NCBI GenBank assembly: GCA_016840035.1
Contig: JAEOTC010000182.1
Coordinates: 1-60,155, forward strand
Source: Candidatus Hodarchaeota archaeon
GTDB lineage: Archaea; Asgardarchaeota; Heimdallarchaeia; Hodarchaeales; Hodarchaeaceae
Length of the DNA stretch: 60,155 nt
Direction: 5' to 3'
The notes beneath the pieces were generated by a model. It worked only from the letters and a program-made list of their open reading frames with translations, ran no database searches and was not told the DNA's origin. A program made the position numbers and the translations under genes. Positions 35,660 through 44,888 of the stretch are shown one piece after another (within the stretch, counting starts at the first letter, position 1; every line of letters begins with the position of its first letter).

Positions 35660-36400
35660 TTAATATTTCCTGTTACGGAATCCCTTGATAATAATTATTG
35701 TTGTGACAAGAATTAAGATTGGCAAATTGAAAGATACATCTGAGTTAGTAGTCGAATTTTCCTCTTCTGATGTAGTAGTGGAATCCGAAGTATGGGTTTC
35801 TGTAGTAGTTGAAGTACTAGTAATTGTTATTGAGCTCGTTTCTTCAACTATAGTAGTAATATGCAATGTTACAATTTGTTTTACCCAACGAGGACTCATT
35901 GTGAGAATAGACTCATTATTATCGCCAATAAAGGCCAATCTGAGAGGACCTTCATCATTTGATATTGGAACATCGTTTTCTTCATACGCAAGGATAGGGA
36001 TGACCGTTGTTGCTAGGGTATTATTTTCATCATTAAATGCTCTTATTCCTCCATATATCTCATCACGCGTCATAAAAATCGAATAATCATCAATAGCAAT
36101 GGCACTTACATTAAAATCATCATCTCCAATTAGAGACGATAAAAATAACGGTAGATGAATCCCTTTCCATTTTGAAGCAGGAACAATTGTGCCTGTAGTT
36201 CTTTGGTATCCACCCCATCCAGTTACAGTAGGTAGTTCATTTTTTATTTGCGTTTCATCATATGAACCAACAAAATCTCCCTCTACTGTGAGTTGTAAGG
36301 CTGTGATGACTGCAGAATTCGATAGAACATTGGCACTTATAAAAACGAACCCTAACAAGACAAAAAAGACAGATTGTTTAACAAAAGACCCAGTTTTCAT
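35660..36400 (-). CDS. Secreted, anchored protein with SUOX/molybdopterin-binding-like fold
   Basis: This 246-residue protein has a signal helix (residues ~9-30), a ~150-residue ectodomain, a Thr/Ser-rich linker (residues ~185-220) and a C-terminal membrane helix ending in RNRKY. The ectodomain has the sequence pattern of oxidoreductase molybdopterin-binding (sulfite-oxidase-like) domains: WKGIHLPLFLSSLIGDDD, IDDYSIFMTRDE, GPLRLAFIGDN and SPRWVKQIVTLHI. It has no Cys at the place where sulfite oxidases bind Mo, so cofactor binding is doubtful. It may be a non-enzymatic surface module. Confidence 0.65.
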   Translation of the reverse strand: MKTGSFVKQSVFFVLLGFVFISANVLSNSAVITALQLTVEGDFVGSYDETQIKNELPTVTGWGGYQRTTGTIVPASKWKGIHLPLFLSSLIGDDDFNVSAIAIDDYSIFMTRDEIYGGIRAFNDENNTLATTVIPILAYEENDVPISNDEGPLRLAFIGDNNESILTMSPRWVKQIVTLHITTIVEETSSITITSTSTTTETHTSDSTTTSEEENSTTNSDVSFNLPILILVTTIIIIKGFRNRKY

Positions 36401-36460
36401 GTTTTATTAATTGAATTGATGAATGTTAAATATTTACGGCTAGTTTCCTTTGGTCAAAGC

Positions 36461-38170
36461 TTATTCATATTTGAGAATATGTGTTTTGTAGAATTCTACC
36501 AAGTAATTTGGGATTTCTTCGTCCTTAAAATGTTTAGCGAGTTTTTCTGCAAGTGCAGAGGAGTATTTTCGACCAATTCCAAATTTTGTTATCATTTCTC
36601 GGGTGATTGTTTTATCAGAGATGCCGCGATTTCTCTTTTTTGTAATGTATTCTAGTATTTCCGATAAAGAAGGAAGTATTTTGTCTTTTTCCTTTAGTAG
36701 TCGTAAGAATATTTTAGGATTGTTCAAAAAGAGGGACTCAATACATTCTTCCCTTAATGAAAAAAAATCTCCTTCCATATGGAAGACATCGAACCAATTC
36801 TGTTTTAGCTTCTCATATGTCTTAGTTTCAACGATGTCACCATCTGTGATGGCTAATGCTCTACTTCGGACAAATTTGCTTTTTAATAATTCGATTGATA
36901 ATACATATTTCATATTTGTCCATCCTCCAACCCCAACATAAGAAACTCGAACTTTTGGTAACTCTGGAAGCCTACGACATATTTTATCTTCAAATACTCG
37001 GAAAACACGGGAATCTGTTCTTCCTTCGACAAACACAACAATATCTGAACCAAGAGAATCAGATGGTCTAATTCCTAGGAGCTTTACAATTTTCTTCATT
37101 GATTTACGGCCTTTTATGCGCTCGATATTTGTCCAACCATTTCGTAATTCAACTAAATGAGCATGGCCTATTAATAGCCGAGAAGAATGAGTTGAAAAGA
37201 AAAATTGACGTGTTTGTGCATAGGATTCTAGTTTTCTTGCCAGTCCTCGTTCCCCTCTAGGATGTAGAAAGAGGCCTGGATTATCAAGTATGATAATTTG
37301 CCCATTAGCGGGATCAGACGTTAACAGATTTGCGAGTGCAATCAATCTGATGGTTCCACCTGAGATTCGCCATAACGGACTCGAGAAACTCCTTTCAATT
37401 GTGACATCGATTTGCGGATTACCATCAGAAGAAGATCCTCCCACATGAAAAACAAATTCTTGGTCAATGACATCCTTTAAGAAATTCTCGATTGATGTGA
37501 TTGAATGATGATCTCTCCCTTGGAGAATATTTAACAAATCATTATGTAAGTCTTTATATTCAATATCCATATCATGGAATCGTCGAATGAATGTCATCCC
37601 TATAGAATCACGAATCATAGGAACTGGAACATCCACTGATTCATATTTTATTACTTCTTCAGAGCGAAGCTTCAGGAGTAGGGATTCGGAGATAAATTCA
37701 AGAAAACCAGGATTCAGTGTTAAATTGAATTCCAAAGAGCAAATCTCGGTTAGATCAACAATAGAACTTAAATCATCAAGGAAAATTTCATAAACATCAA
37801 ATGGATTGACTATCTTATATTTAAATGCTGTCTGAATAAAATTTTGCTTTAAAAACTCATTTTCTTTCCAAGGGAGTAATCCCTGCCTCTTTTTTAGGAG
37901 GAAATCAAATAATCCAAAGATATGATTGGTATCGAGGTAAGATAAAATACTTCGGTCGAAATCCTCTGTTATCGGAGTAGTTTCTGCTTGAAATTGACGT
38001 TGTTGACTATAAGTACGAATTTGTGGATCCCAAAATACAGATATCCCATCTAGGATATTTGTTTTACCAGAATTATGCCCTCCTATAAAACAATTTAGTC
38101 TTTGAAGATTATCGAGTGTAAGAGAGGTAATACTACGGAAATTCTTCAGTTTTACTTTCGAGAGGAACAT
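36461..38170 (-). CDS. OLD-family ATPase-TOPRIM nuclease
   Basis: This 569-residue protein has an N-terminal ABC-type ATPase with Walker A GGHNSGKTN (residues 30-38), signature-like WRISGGTIRLIALANLL, and Walker B IIILDNPGLFLHP, where Asn replaces the usual catalytic Glu. After about residue 375 comes a TOPRIM nuclease domain with VVFVEGRTD (Glu) and AITDGD (Asp-x-Asp). This is the class 1 OLD layout, linked to phage defence or DNA repair. No GajB-type helicase or reverse transcriptase is adjacent, so it is not Gabija or a retron. ATPase activity may be weak given the Asn. Confidence 0.82.
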   Translation of the reverse strand: MFLSKVKLKNFRSITSLTLDNLQRLNCFIGGHNSGKTNILDGISVFWDPQIRTYSQQRQFQAETTPITEDFDRSILSYLDTNHIFGLFDFLLKKRQGLLPWKENEFLKQNFIQTAFKYKIVNPFDVYEIFLDDLSSIVDLTEICSLEFNLTLNPGFLEFISESLLLKLRSEEVIKYESVDVPVPMIRDSIGMTFIRRFHDMDIEYKDLHNDLLNILQGRDHHSITSIENFLKDVIDQEFVFHVGGSSSDGNPQIDVTIERSFSSPLWRISGGTIRLIALANLLTSDPANGQIIILDNPGLFLHPRGERGLARKLESYAQTRQFFFSTHSSRLLIGHAHLVELRNGWTNIERIKGRKSMKKIVKLLGIRPSDSLGSDIVVFVEGRTDSRVFRVFEDKICRRLPELPKVRVSYVGVGGWTNMKYVLSIELLKSKFVRSRALAITDGDIVETKTYEKLKQNWFDVFHMEGDFFSLREECIESLFLNNPKIFLRLLKEKDKILPSLSEILEYITKKRNRGISDKTITREMITKFGIGRKYSSALAEKLAKHFKDEEIPNYLVEFYKTHILKYE

Positions 38171-38441
38171 GGTATCACGAGAAGTGAGAAATCTTAGTTC
38201 TGAATACTTTCATTAGTTCTTATAGCATTGGAAGAATGCAATTTAGTGCTTACACAATTGAATAATGTTCTTTATACATTAAAAAGTGTTTCTAAACAGG
38301 AGAAAAGTAGAATCATACTTAGTGAGGACTTTAACTAGTCTTTCTGATGAGTTCGACCTTGAGGGCAACCTTTTAGGTAAAGCTATGAAAATGGTAATTT
38401 ACTCGCTATAGGAGTAGTTACTAAGCAAGGATTCTCAGTCT

Positions 38442-39203
38442 ATGCCATACTTTACGCGCGATGGTTATCAAGTGTTTTATGAGGAAGTGGGTGAGGGACC
38501 CCCCGTTGTATTTATTCACGGATACTTAGGAAGTTCACGATCCCATTGGGGAAAACAACTTGATGATCCTAAGTTAAATTCAAAATATAACCTTATTGCA
38601 CCAGATTTAAGAGGCTTTGCGAAGTCAAGCTTGGGAAAATTTGTTGAAAAAAATAAAACAACTGATCTCCTTTTAGATATTGATTATCTACTAAATGAGG
38701 TTCTCAAACTTAAGATGAAACCAGTTTTAATTGGTTATTCTGTTGGGGCAGCATTGTGTATGGAACATTGTCTTGAAAATCCTGAGAACGTAAGCGGATT
38801 AGTATTGCTTGGTCCTCGTCCATTTCTTCACAAAACAACTCGATCGTGGAACTTTTTAGCTAAAGAAAAACGGACTGAGGAAAAAAAGAAAAGCGCAAGC
38901 TCCTTTACTTGGTCAATTGTGAAACGATTTCAGAAAGCCTTTACTTACTTAGCAACGGTGATCCAAAAAAGGCGAAATAAAGACTATTTACAACAACTAG
39001 AGGAGCTTAAAGTACCCATCCTAATGATCTATAGCTTGAAGGATACGGTAACCCCTCGTCTAGTTTTTGATACAATGAAAGAATATTTTCCTGATCATGC
39101 TCAGTATTATGTGTATGATGGGGATCATGGATTTGCTAATGAGTATACAGAAGAGTTTAATGACTTATTACTGGAATTTCTAAGTAAAATTGAGGATTAT
39201 TGA
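38442..39203 (+). CDS. Alpha/beta hydrolase
   Basis: This 253-residue alpha/beta hydrolase shows the oxyanion region FIHGYLGSSRSHW, the nucleophile elbow GYSVGAAL (Ser), a catalytic Asp in YSLKDTVTP and His in DGDHGF. A Lys/Arg-rich cap segment lies in the middle (EKRTEEKKKSAS). Such enzymes hydrolyse esters, lactones or peptides; the substrate is unknown. It starts at an ATG with no strong ribosome site. A stem-loop lies 126 bases downstream at the end of the converging glycerophosphodiesterase gene. Confidence 0.88.
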   Translation: MPYFTRDGYQVFYEEVGEGPPVVFIHGYLGSSRSHWGKQLDDPKLNSKYNLIAPDLRGFAKSSLGKFVEKNKTTDLLLDIDYLLNEVLKLKMKPVLIGYSVGAALCMEHCLENPENVSGLVLLGPRPFLHKTTRSWNFLAKEKRTEEKKKSASSFTWSIVKRFQKAFTYLATVIQKRRNKDYLQQLEELKVPILMIYSLKDTVTPRLVFDTMKEYFPDHAQYYVYDGDHGFANEYTEEFNDLLLEFLSKIEDY

Positions 39204-39328
39204 GAAAACTAAGAATGGAGTTCTCTAATTCTTCCTGATTGATTTCATCTATTCATTCAACAACTTGGTACGTTTTCTCTCTTCATAGCAGTTTTTACAT
39301 TGTTTTTCATGAGAACAAAACGTAAGGA

Positions 39329-39368
39329 TCTAGGGTAGTTAATCTATCCTAGATTAATTCTTTTTCTT
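39329..39368 (+). terminator. Bidirectional hairpin terminator
   Basis: A 10-base stem (39329-39338 with 39344-39353, one G-T pair) has a five-base loop TTAAT and is followed by a T-rich run at 39358-39368. It lies between convergent genes and overlaps the stop codon of the glycerophosphodiesterase gene. Confidence 0.55.
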
Positions 39369-40167
39369 GTAAAGTTTCCAATAACAACCAGGGATCATCT
39401 GTGAAGATACCATCTATTTTAATATTAATTAACCATTCCATCGAAGGGCGATCATTAATAGTCCAAACATGAACAGCGATGTTTCTATTATGAGCATCTT
39501 TAACAAAATTCCGAGTTACTACTCTTCTCCCGTTATAATGAATAGGAACTTGAAGAGCAAAGTATTTCGGTATAATAAATTTGTTGATTCGGATTTTATG
39601 ACGAATTAAGAAATTCTTTACTTCCTTAGGAGACGCAGCAGTTGGAACATTAGGGAGGAGTTTTCTTAATCGGGTGATTTGGTCATGATGGAAAGACCCA
39701 ACAAGGATACTATCTTCTCGTTGGAATTCTTGAATTAATTCTGTTAACAAATGTGGAGCTTTGGGGTCCTCATTCTTAATATCTAAATTAAATTTCATGT
39801 CTGGAAACAATTGAAATGCTTGACGGAGGGTTACTACACGCCAATTTTTTGCCCGGGCTGGGAATGTTTTACCTTGATCCAACGTAAAACGATAACCGAG
39901 ATCCACCTCTTCCAGAAGTTGGTCAAGAGTGTAATCAATTATCCGACCTGAAACATTAGTGGTACGATCTAATGTCTCATCATGGAATAAAATTAATTCG
40001 TGATCTTTTGTCATTCTAATATCAGTTTCAATATAATCAATCTCTAGGAGGCTAGCGTTTTTTAATGCCAATAAAGAATTTTCTGGAGAGACAGTTTGGT
40101 CACCACGATGTGCCATAACAAGGGGTCGAGTTGGGGAACGAAATGGATTAAAATCTGAAGTGACCAT
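39349..40167 (-). CDS. Glycerophosphodiester phosphodiesterase family protein
   Basis: This 272-residue GDPD-type TIM barrel has the catalytic block MAHRGDQTVSPENSLLAL, followed by IETDIRMTKDHELILFHDETLDRTT. These contain the His pair and Glu/Asp metal ligands, and the C-terminal IHVWTINDRPSMEWLINIKIDGIFTDDP is characteristic. It lacks a signal peptide, so it probably acts in the cytoplasm. It would cleave glycerophosphodiesters to glycerol-3-phosphate-type products; in an archaeon the physiological substrate may be an ether-lipid headgroup, which is inference. It lies next to a C69 dipeptidase on the same strand, 43 bases away. Confidence 0.92.
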   Translation of the reverse strand: MVTSDFNPFRSPTRPLVMAHRGDQTVSPENSLLALKNASLLEIDYIETDIRMTKDHELILFHDETLDRTTNVSGRIIDYTLDQLLEEVDLGYRFTLDQGKTFPARAKNWRVVTLRQAFQLFPDMKFNLDIKNEDPKAPHLLTELIQEFQREDSILVGSFHHDQITRLRKLLPNVPTAASPKEVKNFLIRHKIRINKFIIPKYFALQVPIHYNGRRVVTRNFVKDAHNRNIAVHVWTINDRPSMEWLINIKIDGIFTDDPWLLLETLQEKELI

Positions 40168-40210
40168 ATCTAAAAGTTAATGTACTCCCCTTTAAAATCT
40201 GACTAAATTA

Positions 40211-41365
40211 CTAACGAGTAGTGCTAAGAAGAGTTTGATAATGTTCTAGTTCATTCTTAAATGCAGCTTCACTCGTTTTTTTAAGTTCCATTCGATCGGA
40301 ATCTGAAAGTTTCAAAAACATCTCTTCCTCATACGTATTCCAGTTTGGAAAATCTATATTCTTTAATCCAGAAACTTCCTCATGGCTCCACCAGATTGCA
40401 TTCAAATTTTTGATCTTTGATGCAGCCTGATAGTAATCAAGAGTCGAATCAGGAAAGTAGATCGGTTTGTAAAAACTTTTACATGGTTGGGGTGTCCCAG
40501 TCATCCAATGAATGTCGTTTCCTGAGGTAGAAAGCTGCGAAACCATCGATGCAGTGCTTCTAAAACCACCATGCATGCAGATTCCTGATTCACAGTTCCT
40601 AAGTAAACGCATCATGGTGAGTGGGGTTATCTTCCCACGTTCTTTACGCATCGAGTCACGTCCGATCCCTTCACGGGAATAGGAACTAGGTTCTCTCCAG
40701 TGTAATCCAAAAGTCTTAGCAAAATCAAATTCGTCTGAGGCATTATATAGGTCTTTTTGAAGAGCATAATCTTTGATTCCTTCCGCAGCTAGATCAAAGT
40801 CTTTCCGAATAGACAAGCTATTTGATATATTTCTTGTGTGTTCTTTTACTCGTTCAGCTACCCACCATCTACCTGCTGTTTCCAAAACCCAAGCTTCGGA
40901 TCGATCTGCAATTAGAAACGAATTATGATAATCGAGTGAGGAATCATTTTCCCCACAGGCCCCGCCTTGCCCATATCTTTCTAATAATTCAACGATGGTT
41001 TCCTGCGCATTGATTGCGCTGGTAGATCTTTCTAATGCGAGACGAAGAAGATCCATACCTAATAATGCAGGTGATCCTAAAGGTTCACGTGTCCAAACAG
41101 CTTCGTTACCAATAACTACACCACACTCATTTGCACCCATCTCTGCCCCAAACATCCAAAGTGGTTGGGAGAGTAATACAGCATATGTTGATTCAGCTTG
41201 TGGAATCTTTATGTAAGTACACTGAACTTCTGATTCATTAGTTTGCTTTTGCGATGGATAAAACATGATATTTTGGATTTCAGAATAAGGACGATCACTA
41301 TTTTTCCCAAAAATTATATTTCCAGCAGAGGTTGCTTCAGATAACGCGATAAATGTATCACACAT
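40211..41365 (-). CDS. Peptidase C69 / secernin-like Ntn hydrolase
   Basis: This 384-residue protein begins MCDTFIALSEATSAGNIIFGKNSDRP, with Cys2 as the N-terminal nucleophile after Met removal, and the conserved GKNSDRP block. It matches the C69 dipeptidase/secernin family. These cleave dipeptides or amide bonds; the exact substrate is unknown. No propeptide is visible. The start Met is fixed by Cys2. It lies between the glycerophosphodiesterase and an MFS exporter on the same strand. Confidence 0.9.
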   Translation of the reverse strand: MCDTFIALSEATSAGNIIFGKNSDRPYSEIQNIMFYPSQKQTNESEVQCTYIKIPQAESTYAVLLSQPLWMFGAEMGANECGVVIGNEAVWTREPLGSPALLGMDLLRLALERSTSAINAQETIVELLERYGQGGACGENDSSLDYHNSFLIADRSEAWVLETAGRWWVAERVKEHTRNISNSLSIRKDFDLAAEGIKDYALQKDLYNASDEFDFAKTFGLHWREPSSYSREGIGRDSMRKERGKITPLTMMRLLRNCESGICMHGGFRSTASMVSQLSTSGNDIHWMTGTPQPCKSFYKPIYFPDSTLDYYQAASKIKNLNAIWWSHEEVSGLKNIDFPNWNTYEEEMFLKLSDSDRMELKKTSEAAFKNELEHYQTLLSTTR

Positions 41366-41414
41366 TCGACATCAATTATATTGTCGTGATAGTATTGAAG
41401 AAGGTTTTCCTTGA

Positions 41415-42737
41415 TTAGTCACTGTTGTTGTTTTCACGATTGACTGCCAGAGATTCTGCTGATAATTGCTCTACCTGAGAAAATGGTGTAAATAACCAGG
41501 CATATATTAAAAGAAGTGTACCTCCGACCGCAAATACTCCAAGAATTAATACTAATCCAAATAATTCAGCTAAGAATCCACCTAGAAGAATACCTACTGG
41601 AGCTGAAATCTGTGCAATTGTTCGACGTACAGAGTAGACTCTTCCTAATATATCTTTTGGTACAACCTTCGCCCAGATAGTTTCACTCGATACATTTGCC
41701 AATGGAAGAACAAATCCTGTAATAAGCAATCCTAAACCCAATACATAGAAATTGCTTATAGGAGAGAGAACCATTACGTAAATTCCAATATAACCTGTAA
41801 ATAAACCTACTGCTACCCCCTTGGCATTATTGTGAAACCCTTTCCATGAACTCATCAATAACGAACCAAGTAACATTCCAATTTGTTGCATAGCTAGAAC
41901 AAATGCCAGATTATCTTCATTTCCCTGATGGACTTCTGAAACCAGAACTGGTATTTGAGAAAAAATAGGGCCTAAGAAGAAATTTACTCCTGTAAAAACT
42001 GCGAGTAGTGCTAATAAACCATTTGTAGATCTAATAAAAGAGATTCCCTCGTTGAATTCCTCTTTGAAAGATGATTTCTCTCTATCTGCTGGTTTTTCTC
42101 GTTTCACTCTTGGTATGGAAACAAGAAATGTTGGAATTATTGCTATTAGGAAAGTTATTACGTCTAACCAAAAAAGATCACGTATTGAAACATAATTTAG
42201 GGCAAAAGCACCAATGACTGGACCAATTATCTGAATACCACCATTTACGAGAAAATTGATTCCATTTACTCTACTGAGATGGTTTTGAGGAACCATGATT
42301 GGTAAAAGTGTATCAACTGCTGCTGTATGAAATGCTCCAAAGATTCCCGAAATAATGCTCATCCCAAAAATAATTGCGACAAGTTCATCATCAGAAAAAA
42401 TCAAGTTAAAATTAATCTCTGGAATGGAAATTCCCGCAAATGCTCCAATTAAAACAATAGTAAGAAGAGCTTGAACAAAATCTACGAAAATTATAATTTT
42501 TTTCCGATCCCAACGGTCTACAAACACACCAGATATCGGAGTTACAAGAATGAATGGTGCAAAAGCAAAAAAAGCAGCTAGAGCAAGAATGAATGGACTT
42601 CCTGTCTTCACAGTTAAATACCAAATTATACCAAACCGTACGATATTGGAGCCAAGAATCGAGACCCATTGCCCAGAAAGAAAAAAGAAGTAGCTTTTCA
42701 AGTATTCTACAGAATTCGATTTAGTAGTAGTTTCCAA
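41415..42737 (-). CDS. MFS exporter (DHA3-like)
   Basis: This 440-residue protein has twelve likely membrane helices and the early MFS motif SGVFVDRWDRKKI, where the loop between helices 2 and 3 carries the conserved D-x-x-x-R-R-type pattern. The first helix block (FFFLSGQWVSILGSNIVRFGI) resembles macrolide/multidrug exporters of the MefA-type DHA3 family. Substrate is not predictable. It is divergent from the DUF1028 gene. Confidence 0.85.
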   Translation of the reverse strand: METTTKSNSVEYLKSYFFFLSGQWVSILGSNIVRFGIIWYLTVKTGSPFILALAAFFAFAPFILVTPISGVFVDRWDRKKIIIFVDFVQALLTIVLIGAFAGISIPEINFNLIFSDDELVAIIFGMSIISGIFGAFHTAAVDTLLPIMVPQNHLSRVNGINFLVNGGIQIIGPVIGAFALNYVSIRDLFWLDVITFLIAIIPTFLVSIPRVKREKPADREKSSFKEEFNEGISFIRSTNGLLALLAVFTGVNFFLGPIFSQIPVLVSEVHQGNEDNLAFVLAMQQIGMLLGSLLMSSWKGFHNNAKGVAVGLFTGYIGIYVMVLSPISNFYVLGLGLLITGFVLPLANVSSETIWAKVVPKDILGRVYSVRRTIAQISAPVGILLGGFLAELFGLVLILGVFAVGGTLLLIYAWLFTPFSQVEQLSAESLAVNRENNNSD

Positions 42738-42832
42738 AATGCTTCCTCACTTTCGTTGTATTAAGATTGATCCAAAATGAATCAATATGGTTCTAAATTT
42801 AGTCTTCTTACGAAGGTAGGTTATTTGCTGAC

Positions 42833-42844
42833 TGTATATATAAG
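42833..42844 (+). promoter_or_regulatory. Possible TATA box, divergent MFS/DUF1028 region
   Basis: TGTATATATAAG is a strong archaeal TATA element near the middle of the 190-base divergent region. Facing plus it would place a start near 42868, about 60 bases before the DUF1028 gene. A use on the other strand is possible. Confidence 0.35.
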
Positions 42845-42927
42845 TAATAGATGATAGGGGCAAAATTTCTGTCAAAGATAGGTTAAAAAAGAAAACTATG
42901 ATTCTAACATTGAAAGGTGAGTAATCA

Positions 42928-43824
42928 TTGACATTTTCCGTAGTAGCTTTTGATGCAAATACTGGGGAGCTAGGGGTAGCTGTACAAAGTAAATTTATCT
43001 GTGTAGGAGCCATCGTTCCATGGGCAAAAGTAGAAATAGGAGCTATTGCAACTCAAGCAATGGCAAACGTTTCTTACGGACCGAATGGATTAAAGTTGTT
43101 AGCTCAGGGATTAGGAGCTAAAGACGTTCTACAAAAATTGATCAGTGAAGATGAAGAAAAAGAACATCGTCAATTAGCAGTTATAGATACAAAAGGGGGA
43201 GTAGCAGCTCACACTGGTAAGGAGTGTTTTGAATGGGCGGGTCATATCGTCGGTGATTCTTATAGCGTCCAGGGAAACATTCTAATAAGCGAAGACACCG
43301 TTGAAACGATGTCAAAAGCCTACGAAACAGCCAAAGGAGATATTTCGAATAAATTATTGGCAAGTCTTAGTGCTGGTGGACAAGAAGGAATGGGTGATCG
43401 TCGTGGGAAACAATCAGCTTCGCTCCTTGTTGTGCGAGAAGGGGGCAGTTATGGTGGATATACAGACCGTTTAGTTGATATCCGGGTAGACGAACACACG
43501 GAACCAATTAAAGAATTACGACGGATTTTTGACCTTTATGATATGATTTTTCTTACACGAGAAGCACCAGAGAATCTCCTTCAAATTGATGGTGACGTTG
43601 AGACTAATATCAGATCAATTTTAATGGATCTAGGTTATCTAGAAGACTCTTCCAGTAGTGGTTGGGGTAAAAATGAGCAGAACGCCTTAGAAGCGTGGTT
43701 TGGGATTAATAATTTTGAGAATAAATGGAATTCAGAAACAAAAATCTGGAAATCTGTATATGATTTTATGATAACAGAAAAAGGGACTCCAGCCATTTCA
43801 CTGAGAAAAATGTCAGAATTATAA
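42928..43824 (+). CDS. DUF1028 (Ntn-hydrolase-like) protein
   Basis: This 298-residue protein matches DUF1028: it begins TFSVVAFDANTGELGVAVQSKF, then VPWAKVEIGAIATQAMANVSYGPNGL, and has GQEGMGDRRGKQSASLLVV further on. The N-terminal Thr after the initiator and the fold suggest an Ntn hydrolase, but activity is unproven in the family. Most members lie near peptide catabolism genes. The start is TTG with GGTGAG six bases upstream. The last 70 residues look like an added C-terminal part. Confidence 0.88.
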   Translation: MTFSVVAFDANTGELGVAVQSKFICVGAIVPWAKVEIGAIATQAMANVSYGPNGLKLLAQGLGAKDVLQKLISEDEEKEHRQLAVIDTKGGVAAHTGKECFEWAGHIVGDSYSVQGNILISEDTVETMSKAYETAKGDISNKLLASLSAGGQEGMGDRRGKQSASLLVVREGGSYGGYTDRLVDIRVDEHTEPIKELRRIFDLYDMIFLTREAPENLLQIDGDVETNIRSILMDLGYLEDSSSSGWGKNEQNALEAWFGINNFENKWNSETKIWKSVYDFMITEKGTPAISLRKMSEL

Positions 43825-43855
43825 ACCGTGGTAATTCCTTAAATCTATCAAGCTG

Positions 43856-44761
43856 TTACGTGATAATTCGTCCACTTTTGGATGTTACTAAAACAGTGTG
43901 TTCTGCTTGACTTACTAATCCGCCCGTTTTCTCAATAAGTGGTCTATATCCATGAAATTTATCCTCAGCTAACACTACTCCTAGATCTGATGGGAATTTA
44001 ACTTTTTCTTTTTGTAAATACCGAGCTGCACTACGGAGAGAAAAAGGTACCTTGCCAAATCGGTTTATTAGATGTTTTCCTACTTGAGATTTGGGATTTC
44101 CCCTTGCAGAGAAGATTAATGGGGGCCTTGGCGCATCTTCTACATAGCCTGAGTTAAGACCTTTCCCGTTGGTGGCAAAGGGTTCTATTGCTAAGATCAT
44201 ACCAGGTTTAAGCTTGGCCCGTTTAGCAAATGGCATTGATTTTACACTAGGTATAGAAAGGCCCGCGTGTAAGCGTCCTTTAGCGAGTTCGTGTCCAGTT
44301 AAATTGGCAATGGGTTTAAATCCAAAGGATTCGATAGTTTCCTGTATCGCGATTCCAATCTCATTAACTCGTAACCCAGGTTTAATTATCTCTGTGGCCG
44401 CGTTTAAAGCCTCTTTTGATGCTTTGATTAAACGGGAATGTTTTCCATCCAAAGTAAAGGTACGGGCAGTATCAGATAGCATTCCATTAACGTTTGCGCC
44501 AATATCTATCTTGACAAGAGATTTTTTGGCAAAAATCCTTTTTTCATTAATTGCTGCAGAATCATGAGCAGCGCAATCATCCACTGAAATGTTGGGAGGA
44601 AACGCAAGATCCGCTTTTTTGGTAATCATTGATTCTATCAAGTCATAGAGCTTCGCTATTTCTAGACCTGGTTGGATTACCTTTTCAATTTGATCTAATG
44701 TCAGATGAGCAATTTTTCCCGCTAATTGTAAATCGTGTAACTCAGATTTGGACCAAGACAT
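43856..44761 (-). CDS. map: Type II methionine aminopeptidase
   Basis: This 301-residue enzyme removes initiator Met from new proteins. It is of the archaeal/eukaryotic type II. The metal ligands are present: Asp in KIDIGANVNGMLSDTARTF, His in GHELAKGRLHAGL, Glu in AIEPFATNGKG and Glu in QAEHTVLV. The type II insert of about 60 residues lies before the last Glu (SARGNPKSQVGKHLINRFG). The gene is preceded by a TATA-like box very near the start, so the transcript may be leaderless. Single-gene unit. Confidence 0.96.
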   Translation of the reverse strand: MSWSKSELHDLQLAGKIAHLTLDQIEKVIQPGLEIAKLYDLIESMITKKADLAFPPNISVDDCAAHDSAAINEKRIFAKKSLVKIDIGANVNGMLSDTARTFTLDGKHSRLIKASKEALNAATEIIKPGLRVNEIGIAIQETIESFGFKPIANLTGHELAKGRLHAGLSIPSVKSMPFAKRAKLKPGMILAIEPFATNGKGLNSGYVEDAPRPPLIFSARGNPKSQVGKHLINRFGKVPFSLRSAARYLQKEKVKFPSDLGVVLAEDKFHGYRPLIEKTGGLVSQAEHTVLVTSKSGRIIT

Positions 44762-44779
44762 AATATTTACACCAGATCT

Positions 44780-44792
44780 AGATATATAAGCC
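44780..44792 (-). promoter_or_regulatory. TATA box for map
   Basis: On the minus strand the sequence is GGCTTATATATC, an excellent archaeal BRE/TATA match. Its centre is about 25 bases from the map start codon, which predicts a leaderless or very short-leader transcript. Confidence 0.5.
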
Positions 44793-44888
44793 TTTTTATG
44801 ATACCATTCAAATTTTCTATGTTCTGATTTAGGATATTCATTGGAAATTACGTATATGTAGTGTGAAAAATCTTACAAAAAAGCCTAA

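Noticed and set aside
36461..38170. Gabija or retron-type defence system
   Set aside because: There is no GajB-type helicase, reverse transcriptase or other partner in the adjacent genes; the protein fits class 1 OLD.
38341..38350. C/D box guide RNA (TGATGA element)
   Set aside because: Only the C box is present; no matching CTGA boxes at proper distance.
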